Shown: piece by piece, positions 1 through 5,820 of the stretch
Layout: each line of letters opens with the position of its first letter
How positions within the stretch are numbered: position 1 is the first letter of the stretch
NCBI GenBank assembly: GCA_959606705.1
Contig: CAUHLX010000109.1
Span: forward strand, 1-8,726
DNA length: 8,726 nucleotides
Direction: 5' to 3'
From: an uncultured Bacillota bacterium
GTDB lineage: Bacteria; Bacillota; Clostridia; Peptostreptococcales; Anaerovoracaceae
Translations under genes and position numbers: made by a program
Notes under the pieces: generated by a model
The model's database searches: none
What the model saw: only the letters and a program-made list of their open reading frames with translations
What the model was told of the DNA's origin: nothing

Positions 1-135
1 GCGGTGAATGAATACGGAGAAAGTCCCTATTCCACACAGGCCATCGGCGCCCTGGATCTGAACATCGACACGGACGGAGACGGGGAAGCGGATCAAAATG
101 TGGATATTAACGGAGACGGGAACGCGGACATCCCC
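1..135 (+). repeat. FN3-end plus calcium-loop unit, copy 1
   Basis: Encodes the last FN3 strands (AVNEYGES) followed by an Asp-rich segment with DTDGDGEAD and DINGDGNAD loops. It aligns without gaps over 45 residues with copy 2, with 23 identities counted by eye. The loops match the DxDxDG style of thrombospondin type 3 / EF-like calcium sites. Confidence 0.75.
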
Positions 136-2310
136 GATTTGGGTGAGGCCGGCGGCGGAACCGTCGTCGTCCCCGAGGTGAGCGAAGCACCCAGCGGCCT
201 GTCGGCCACTGTGGCCGCTCCGGCTGATCCCGCCGCTCCCGTTCTTGAAACACCGGCGGAGCCTCAGTCTCAGCAGCCCTCCGCACCGGAGCAGACCGGT
301 ACTTCCGATGCCAACACCACGACGAACGGAGAGTCCGGAGCCGACGCTGAATCCGGAGAGACGCCCGGTACCGAAGCGGGAGCCGGAGGAACACCTGGCA
401 CCGAGACGGTTCCCGGAGGCGAACCCGGCGCTCAAGACGGAAGCGAACCCGCTTCCGACACTCCGGAGAGCGGCTTGACCGGCATGCTGATCAGCGATAT
501 GAGTCCGGCGGTGACCGGACTGTACGCGGCGGCGGCAGATGGCTGGACGGTGGATTTAACCTGGAACGCTCCCACGGGAGCCGGTTCCCAAACCGTCAGC
601 GAATATAAGATTTATGTCAATGGTCAGGAGCAGGGGACCGTTTCGGAAACCGCGGGAAGCTTTGCGGCGGTGCAAGGCGAAACCTATCTGATCGCGGTGA
701 GCGCGGTGAACGCGGCAGGCGAAAGCGCCCAGTCCGAGCCCGTGACCATCACGGTGGAAGATGAGAGCAGCACCTCCGCGCCCGCGGATGTGCCGGCAGC
801 CCCCACCGGACTGAACGCCGCGGTCAGCGGCGGAGCGGTGGTCGTGACCTGGACCAGGCCTGCCGGCGAACTCACCGGACAGATCCTGTTCCTGGAAAAC
901 GGCGGCAGCACGGATGAAATTCCGCTGGCTGCCGATGCGGAACGCTATCAGTTTGACGGAATCGCGGGCCAAACCTATACCATTTCGGTACGGGGGTCAA
1001 ACGCGGCCGGAAACGGCTCCGTCAGCAGCAAAATCAACGTGACCATGGAATCCGCTCCGGCGGTGGTGACCAGTCCCTTCGCCCCCACGGGTTTGAAGGC
1101 GGTAGCGGCGACGGACGGAAGCATCACCCTGAGCTGGACCGCTCCGGAAAACGACGGCGGCAGTCCGATCACCGGCTATGTGATCTACAAAGACGGAGAG
1201 AAGCTGGACCAGACAGGAACGGAAACCGTGTTTACTTTTGAAGGAACCACCGAGAGCGCCGTGATGGCGGTGGCCGCGGTGAATGAAAAGGGAGAAGGAG
1301 CTCGTTCCGCCACGGTGGTGGCCCGGACGGATCTGAATGTGGACAGCGACGGAGACGGGAAAGAAGATACCAATATAGACGTAAACGGGAACGGCCAAGT
1401 GGATCGTCCCACTGCCAATCCGGATGGAGATCCGGAGGTGATCGCGCCTTATGCGCCGGGCAAACCCTCTTACGTTTCCCACAACGAGGCCCAGACCATC
1501 AAGTTCAGCTGGACCGCTCCGGAAAACGACGGCGGCAGCCCGATCCTGGCGTATCACGTATACGTGACAGCGGGAGAGAGCACCACGGAACACACCGTGT
1601 CTCCGGCGGCCCTGACCTGGACCCTGACCAACGCGGATGCCAACATCCGTTATCAGATACAGGTTGCGGCGGAAAATGAAAAAGGCATCGGCGGAAAGTC
1701 CGCCGTGGTGACGGCCAAGCTGACCATGAACGTGGACAGCGACGGAGACGGCGTGGCGGACAGCAATCCGGACAGCGACGGAAACGGCGTACTGGATACG
1801 GATGAAGAGGCCTCGAAGATGAAGATCGAGGGAACTGTCGTGCAGAACGATAAAATTAAATTGGACACGGAAGTCGTGCTTTACGACGAGTACGGCGTGG
1901 AGGTGGAACGGAAGATTATCCCCGCGAATTCCGACGGAAGCTTCTCCTTTGAGATGGAGGTCAAGGCAGGACCTCAAAACCTCAGGGCGCGCAGCGGCGA
2001 AATACAGAGCGGCTGCAGCATCGAGGTGATGCGTAAGAATTCCACGGTCACCGTGGTGGATGAGATTCCGGTGACGACGGGAGCCATTCAAATCCCGGAA
2101 GGTCTGGTCATCTATCAGGGCGACGTGGATCAGAATGGCCGCGTAAACTCAATGGACGCGACTCATTTCCGCAATAAAATCAAGACGCAGGATATGATTT
2201 ACGACATCAACGGAGACGGGATGCTGAACACTCTGGATGTGTCGATGATCCGCGATTACAGCGGAGGGACCAACATCAAAAAATCATTTTCCGATCTGAA
2301 GGGCAACTGA
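1..2310 (+). CDS. Secreted FN3 / calcium-repeat protein with C-terminal X-module and dockerin (5' partial)
   Basis: The reading frame is open from base 1 and ends at TGA 2308-2310 (769 visible residues). The GTG at base 4 is an internal Val codon of an FN3 strand (AVNEYGES), so the true start and signal peptide lie upstream. Visible order by window residue: end of one FN3 (1-18), Asp-rich calcium segment (19-46), Pro/Glu/Gly/Thr linker (47-166), FN3 (168-253), FN3 (264-350), FN3 (360-442), calcium segment (444-470), FN3 (485-573), calcium segment (576-602), a beta-rich X-type module (about 606-700) and a dockerin (703-755). FN3 domains show the usual LxWxAP core and a Y-containing late strand followed by AxNxxGxG. 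No catalytic domain, sortase motif or SLH repeat is visible, so the dockerin is the likely attachment device. I infer a structural or adhesive surface protein that docks onto a cohesin partner. It probably heads or precedes the operon with the three downstream genes. Substrate or ligand is unknown. Confidence 0.9.
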   Translation, partial: AVNEYGESPYSTQAIGALDLNIDTDGDGEADQNVDINGDGNADIPDLGEAGGGTVVVPEVSEAPSGLSATVAAPADPAAPVLETPAEPQSQQPSAPEQTGTSDANTTTNGESGADAESGETPGTEAGAGGTPGTETVPGGEPGAQDGSEPASDTPESGLTGMLISDMSPAVTGLYAAAADGWTVDLTWNAPTGAGSQTVSEYKIYVNGQEQGTVSETAGSFAAVQGETYLIAVSAVNAAGESAQSEPVTITVEDESSTSAPADVPAAPTGLNAAVSGGAVVVTWTRPAGELTGQILFLENGGSTDEIPLAADAERYQFDGIAGQTYTISVRGSNAAGNGSVSSKINVTMESAPAVVTSPFAPTGLKAVAATDGSITLSWTAPENDGGSPITGYVIYKDGEKLDQTGTETVFTFEGTTESAVMAVAAVNEKGEGARSATVVARTDLNVDSDGDGKEDTNIDVNGNGQVDRPTANPDGDPEVIAPYAPGKPSYVSHNEAQTIKFSWTAPENDGGSPILAYHVYVTAGESTTEHTVSPAALTWTLTNADANIRYQIQVAAENEKGIGGKSAVVTAKLTMNVDSDGDGVADSNPDSDGNGVLDTDEEASKMKIEGTVVQNDKIKLDTEVVLYDEYGVEVERKIIPANSDGSFSFEMEVKAGPQNLRARSGEIQSGCSIEVMRKNSTVTVVDEIPVTTGAIQIPEGLVIYQGDVDQNGRVNSMDATHFRNKIKTQDMIYDINGDGMLNTLDVSMIRDYSGGTNIKKSFSDLKGN
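139..498 (+). other. Low-complexity Pro/Glu/Gly/Thr linker
   Basis: About 120 residues with no predicted fold, rich in P, E, G, T, S and A, and containing imperfect units such as GETPGTE, GGTPGTE and GGEPGAQ. It separates the first FN3-calcium unit from the following FN3 tandem. It is probably a flexible and possibly glycosylated spacer. Confidence 0.7.
1132..1170 (+). repeat. 39-bp near-identical direct repeat, copy 1 (in FN3)
   Basis: Encodes SWTAPENDGGSPI within an FN3 domain. The 39 bases match those at 1507-1545 except for one silent base in a Ser codon (AGT versus AGC), far closer than the surrounding FN3 sequence. Confidence 0.9.
1276..1410 (+). repeat. FN3-end plus calcium-loop unit, copy 2
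   Basis: Encodes AVNEKGEG, the final FN3 strand, then DSDGDGKED and DVNGNGQVD loops. It has the same length and register as copy 1, which suggests that the FN3-calcium pair was duplicated as one module. Confidence 0.75.
1507..1545 (+). repeat. 39-bp near-identical direct repeat, copy 2 (in FN3)
   Basis: Second copy, starting 375 bases (125 codons) downstream of copy 1 and at the equivalent place of the next FN3 domain. The single difference is synonymous. Confidence 0.9.
1669..1803 (+). repeat. FN3-end plus calcium-loop unit, copy 3
   Basis: Encodes AAENEKGIG, the final FN3 strand, then DSDGDGVAD and DSDGNGVLD loops. It precedes the X-module and dockerin. It is related to copies 1 and 2 in the same register, more diverged in the second loop. 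Confidence 0.7.
2107..2265 (+). other. Dockerin domain of the FN3 protein
   Basis: Two F-hand calcium loops are visible: DVDQNGRVNSMD (2122-2157) and DINGDGMLNTLD (2203-2238), each with acidic or amide residues at positions 1, 3, 5, 9 and 12 and Gly at 6. Loop starts are 27 residues apart. Dockerins bind cohesins in a calcium-dependent way. Positions 10-11, which set specificity in known type I dockerins, read SM and TL. Confidence 0.9.
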
Positions 2311-2346
2311 GGGAACGGGAAAACAGTCTGAAAGAAAAAGAAGTTT

Positions 2347-2353
2347 GAGGAGG
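2347..2353 (+). promoter_or_regulatory. Ribosome binding site of the gene at 2359
   Basis: GAGGAGG stands 5 bases before ATG 2359, a near-perfect Shine-Dalgarno sequence. The whole gap 2311-2358 is purine-rich and shows no hairpin followed by a T-run, so transcription probably reads through from the preceding gene. I see no convincing -35/-10 pair in the gap. Confidence 0.85.
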
Positions 2354-2358
2354 CTGTA

Positions 2359-5300
2359 ATGGCAATCAAAGGAAAACAAGTGCTGTGCATTCTAATCGCG
2401 ATCATGCTGTGCTTCCCTCTGCTGGCCGCGCCGCTCCCGGCATTCGCCGCGGAGCCGGCGCCGGACGCGGAGCCGATGGCGGCAGCGGACGAGACGACGC
2501 CGGAAGATCCGCCGATCATGTATGTGGACAAGAACTTTGAAATCCCGGTGGATTTTCAGGGAATGATTCTGAGATATGAGGAAGTGGAGGGAAGCGACGA
2601 TCTGATCTCAATCTCCGTCAGCGAAATCAATCTGCCGGAGGCGAATCAGTACTCGATCCGTTTGAAATTTGACAACGAGTACGTGCACCATGTGAGAAAG
2701 AGCGGGGCGGAGATCACCAATGGCAAGCCGTCTTTCAACTGGGCGCTGATGCCGGCGGGCCTTCTGAAAGAAGGAGAAAATTCGGAATTCTTCGGGATGC
2801 CCATCGGCGGCGGCAGCGGACTCTTCAATGTGGAGCCCCTTTCTAAGATGAGCAACGAGCCGAATTACTCGGAGTATCCCAGCGAAGACTGGCGCGTTCC
2901 CTTCATCCACGCGGATATTTTTTATTCAGTGGTGGGGGATATTTCCACCAACGATTTCTACGGGCAGTCGGATAACCCGGCCAACTTCATTTCCCCGAAG
3001 AATGTGGAGCTGCCGCTGTACTCTCTGTACTTCAAAATGCAGAACAACCACGCCAGATCGGAGATGACCCGAGAGACCATCCAGATGTACTGCAAGCCGA
3101 AGGAAAATGAGCTGCTGCTCACAGGAGCCGGTTCCATGGCTTCCGGCGTGTTTCCGGCCCCGCTCTACATGGTGAATTTCCCCGATCCCGCTCCGGTGCC
3201 CGAGGTGACCTACCCCGTGAGCTTCACGGTAAAGGATACCAGCGGCAGTGCGGTGGAAGGGGCCAAGATCACCCTCATCCCCAGTGGCGGTGCGGTGAGC
3301 GTAGCGACCCTCACCACGGACGCGCAGGGAAAGGCGTCCAAAGAGCTGGCGGACGGAACCTATACGGCCAAGGTGACCAAGACCGGGATGATTACACCCG
3401 ATTCGCTTAGCTTCACCGTGAGCGGTACGGCACTGGCCGTGCCGGAGATCACCATGGAAATTTCCGACACCCCCGGCGTGGACAACGCCGACATACCTAA
3501 GATCGCGGTATCCGCTCCGACGGTGAGCAACCAGTATGGCAGCAGCGCCACGGTGAGTGTCAGCGCCAGCATCAATGACGAAGGCAAGCTGAGCTACCAG
3601 TGGTATCAGGCCCCCTCATCGGCCGCCATTGCGGAAGGGGGAACCAAGCTGGCCGGAGCGGTACATACCGCCTACGCCACCGATCCCATTAAAGAGGTGG
3701 GAACCAGGAAATACTACTGCGTGGTCACCAACACCAACGACACACTGACGAATCCCGAATCCCGGACGACAGCCCAGGCGATCTCGCCGCTGATTACGGT
3801 GAACACTACGGCGGCGGCCCCGGACCGTCCCATCGCGGAGGCTCAGGCGGGAAGAGGCAAACTCAACGTGAGCTGGCGCGCTCCCAAGACTTACGGAGCG
3901 GACATCACGAAATACCAGGTATCCGTGGCTACGGACGCGGCGTTTGCCAGCTGTGTAGCCGGCTATGGCCCGAGGGAATTTTCTCCGGTCAGCCGCAGTA
4001 CCGTGGTGACGGGGCTGCAAAACGGGACCACCTATTATGTGAAGGTGACCGCCGTGAGCGCGGCCGGAAACAGTACCTCCGACGTGCTGACGGTCACCCC
4101 GGAGATCGGCGAGACTCTGGCAGTCTCCGTCCCCTCCGGAGCGGGCGGAACGGTACGAGTCAATCTGCCTGACGGCACCGAAGCGGATTTGAGCGCGGTG
4201 CCCAAGGGTTCGATGATCAAGCTATATGCGAAACCGGAGGAAGGAAAGCGGTTCATACGCTGGAACATGGAGACGGCGCCGGCCGCACCGGCGGTGTTGA
4301 TGGCCGCGGAAACCGGGGATCCCTCGGGCGCCGCGGACACCGCCATCGTGCCGGACCTGACGTCCAATCCGTTGACAGTGATCATTGACGAGCCGACTAC
4401 TTTCTCCGCGGTGTTCGCAAATCTGGAAGTCGTGGAAGAGGCTCAGCCCTTCCTGTCCAATCTGGCGGTGAAGCCTACGGCGATGTCCGGCTCTGCCCTG
4501 ACACCCCGGCCCCTGACCCTGGTGGGCTCTGACGGAGTTGCCGGCTTCCGTTCGGAACTCAGCGCTTATGATCTGTATTTCCTCAGCACCGACAACAAGA
4601 CGGTGGGGCTGGATCTGCGGGCGATCAGCGGCAGCGCCGTGACCTTGAACGGCACCCCGGTCAGCCTGACGGAAGCCGCCGTTGACGGAGAACCTTATCT
4701 GAAAGCGGTGCCGGAGCTGACCTTTGATCCGGAAACGCTGACCTCAGCCGCTTTGGCGGTTTCTCGCGGCGGAGTGGAGACGGTTTACACCATCAACGCC
4801 CACTTCTCGGAGGCGAAGACCGATCCGAAGACCGCGCTGGAGCTGAACGGGTTTGCCGGCAGCACCAAGGCCGAGCTGACCATGTTCGTGGAAAACGGAT
4901 TCTTCGACAGCGCTCAGTTCAACGTGAAACTGACGGACAATACCCATATTAAGGGCTTTACAAATGAAGGAGGGGTCCTGTTCAACGACGCCTCGGCGGA
5001 ACAGAAGGACACGGCGGGAACCTACAAGGATCTACAGACGGACGACAACCGCGTCGTAAACCCGGTGACTTTGAAATCTGACGGCAACCGCCTGGAATTC
5101 GGAGTGAAGACCACGGACGGCCTGCCGGTGAATTTGACCGGCGGCAAAAAAGCCATCGCCAAGTTCTATCTGGAACTGACGGGCACCGGTTCCCTGGAGG
5201 ACTGCCTGGAAGATATCCAGGTGGAAACCGTGGAAAAGAATACGATGTACGATGTGCAGTATATCGATTTGAAAGACAATCTGCTCAACGACCGGGATCA

Positions 5301-5817
5301 ATCCCTGGTGTATCTGAAGCTGGCGGACCTCTATCGGATTTCGGGCTTCGTGTTGACCGATACCAATCCGGAATGGGTGAATTTCAACGTCTATGACGGA
5401 ATGGGCGATCTGATTACCGAAGGACAGCCGGTACCGTTGTCCGCGGACCAGCGTCTGAGCTACATGGTGAGCGAGGGGGATTATCAGCTAAACATCTTCG
5501 CGCCGGGATACCTGGAGCATCAGAAGACATTGAGCGGAATCGCCGAAGACATCTATTTGAAGAGCATTACCCTGTGGGCGGGAGATGTGAACGGCAACGG
5601 AATCATCAACCAGGACGACGTGGATCTGCTGCTGAGTGTGTTCAATCAGGCGGTTCCGGCAGGCGTTACGCAGGGAGCGGTAGTAAATTCCATGGGTGAA
5701 ACCTGCTTCGCGGACTTCAACAACAGCGGTACGGTAAACGCTCTGGATCTGGGGAGACTGCTTTCCAACTTCGGAAAAGAGGCGGTCCTGGCAGAACCCG
5801 CGCCGGCAAGGGAGTAA
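2359..5817 (+). CDS. Secreted multidomain protein carrying both cohesin-like domains and an X-dockerin
   Basis: ATG 2359 follows a GAGGAGG site by 5 bases, and the first 30 residues form a signal peptide (KGK, hydrophobic core, AFA before AEP). Domains by residue: cohesin-like (about 70-277), CnaB / carboxypeptidase-regulatory-like sandwich (285-368), Ig-like with YQWY and YYCVVTN signatures (382-484), FN3 (487-582), InlB-B-like repeat (585-688; KLYAKPEEGKRFIRW then FSAVFA), cadherin-like beta sandwich (695-819), second cohesin-like domain (820-990), X-module (992-1071) and dockerin (1072-1145). It begins 48 bases after the upstream gene with no terminator between, and ends 3 bases before the next start, so it is probably co-transcribed with both. 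Carrying both partner types suggests an adaptor between the SLH-anchored protein and other dockerin proteins; this is inference. No enzyme domain is visible. An alternative is a plain adhesin whose cohesin-like domains bind carbohydrate or serve only as spacers. Confidence 0.93.
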   Translation: MAIKGKQVLCILIAIMLCFPLLAAPLPAFAAEPAPDAEPMAAADETTPEDPPIMYVDKNFEIPVDFQGMILRYEEVEGSDDLISISVSEINLPEANQYSIRLKFDNEYVHHVRKSGAEITNGKPSFNWALMPAGLLKEGENSEFFGMPIGGGSGLFNVEPLSKMSNEPNYSEYPSEDWRVPFIHADIFYSVVGDISTNDFYGQSDNPANFISPKNVELPLYSLYFKMQNNHARSEMTRETIQMYCKPKENELLLTGAGSMASGVFPAPLYMVNFPDPAPVPEVTYPVSFTVKDTSGSAVEGAKITLIPSGGAVSVATLTTDAQGKASKELADGTYTAKVTKTGMITPDSLSFTVSGTALAVPEITMEISDTPGVDNADIPKIAVSAPTVSNQYGSSATVSVSASINDEGKLSYQWYQAPSSAAIAEGGTKLAGAVHTAYATDPIKEVGTRKYYCVVTNTNDTLTNPESRTTAQAISPLITVNTTAAAPDRPIAEAQAGRGKLNVSWRAPKTYGADITKYQVSVATDAAFASCVAGYGPREFSPVSRSTVVTGLQNGTTYYVKVTAVSAAGNSTSDVLTVTPEIGETLAVSVPSGAGGTVRVNLPDGTEADLSAVPKGSMIKLYAKPEEGKRFIRWNMETAPAAPAVLMAAETGDPSGAADTAIVPDLTSNPLTVIIDEPTTFSAVFANLEVVEEAQPFLSNLAVKPTAMSGSALTPRPLTLVGSDGVAGFRSELSAYDLYFLSTDNKTVGLDLRAISGSAVTLNGTPVSLTEAAVDGEPYLKAVPELTFDPETLTSAALAVSRGGVETVYTINAHFSEAKTDPKTALELNGFAGSTKAELTMFVENGFFDSAQFNVKLTDNTHIKGFTNEGGVLFNDASAEQKDTAGTYKDLQTDDNRVVNPVTLKSDGNRLEFGVKTTDGLPVNLTGGKKAIAKFYLELTGTGSLEDCLEDIQVETVEKNTMYDVQYIDLKDNLLNDRDQSLVYLKLADLYRISGFVLTDTNPEWVNFNVYDGMGDLITEGQPVPLSADQRLSYMVSEGDYQLNIFAPGYLEHQKTLSGIAEDIYLKSITLWAGDVNGNGIINQDDVDLLLSVFNQAVPAGVTQGAVVNSMGETCFADFNNSGTVNALDLGRLLSNFGKEAVLAEPAPARE
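2566..3189 (+). other. Cohesin-like domain 1 of the adaptor-type protein
   Basis: A beta-rich region of about 200 residues with the strand QYSIRLKFDNEY (residue 97 on) in the position of the cohesin f-x-l-x-YD strand, and LPLYSLYFKM (218-227) in place of the later l-x-F-x-V strand. It is the most divergent of the four and longer than a classic cohesin (about 140-150 residues). The call could be wrong. Confidence 0.4.
4441..4815 (+). other. Cadherin-like beta-sandwich domain
   Basis: Opens with QPFLSNLAV, has YDLYFLSTDNK mid-domain and ends YTINAHFSEA. This is the pattern of Pfam-type cadherin-like beta sandwiches in Bacillota surface proteins. It resembles the domain starting at 8487 (FLSQLAL, YDLYALTTDSS, then a shared SGxAV). 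Confidence 0.6.
4816..5328 (+). other. Cohesin-like domain 2 of the adaptor-type protein
   Basis: Strands AELTMFVENGFFDSAQFNVK (838-857) and IAKFYLEL (933-940) fit the cohesin pattern, with a long insert between them and a GNRLEFGV strand matching GVLALSF and GVLEYTL in the two downstream genes. It sits directly before the X-module and dockerin. Confidence 0.5.
5572..5793 (+). other. Dockerin domain of the adaptor-type protein
   Basis: Loops DVNGNGIINQDD (5584-5619) and DFNNSGTVNALD (5713-5748) are each followed by a Leu-rich helix (VDLLLSVF and LGRLLSNF). Loop starts are 43 residues apart, longer than usual, because of an insert around residues 1096-1116. Position 5 of loop 2 is Ser, which may weaken calcium binding. 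Positions 10-11 read QD and AL, unlike the other dockerin. Confidence 0.9.
5808..5814 (+). promoter_or_regulatory. Ribosome binding site of the gene at 5821, inside the upstream gene's end
   Basis: AAGGGAG stands 6 bases before ATG 5821 and lies within the last codons of the preceding gene, whose TAA is at 5815-5817. This fits translational coupling of the adaptor-like protein and its SLH-anchored neighbour. Confidence 0.75.
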
Positions 5818-5820
5818 ATC

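Noticed and set aside
4..6. GTG at base 4 as the start of the first gene
   Set aside because: The frame is already open at base 1, the codon sits inside a conserved FN3 strand, there is no room for a ribosome binding site and no signal peptide follows.
997..2091. Long minus-strand open frame (364 codons)
   Set aside because: It lies fully opposite FN3, calcium-repeat and dockerin-side coding sequence with clear domain matches. Its product is Arg/His-rich without motifs, as expected for a GC-rich antisense shadow.
2311..2358. Terminator or promoter between the first two genes
   Set aside because: The 48-base gap has no hairpin with a T-run and no convincing -35/-10 pair; only the ribosome binding site is evident.
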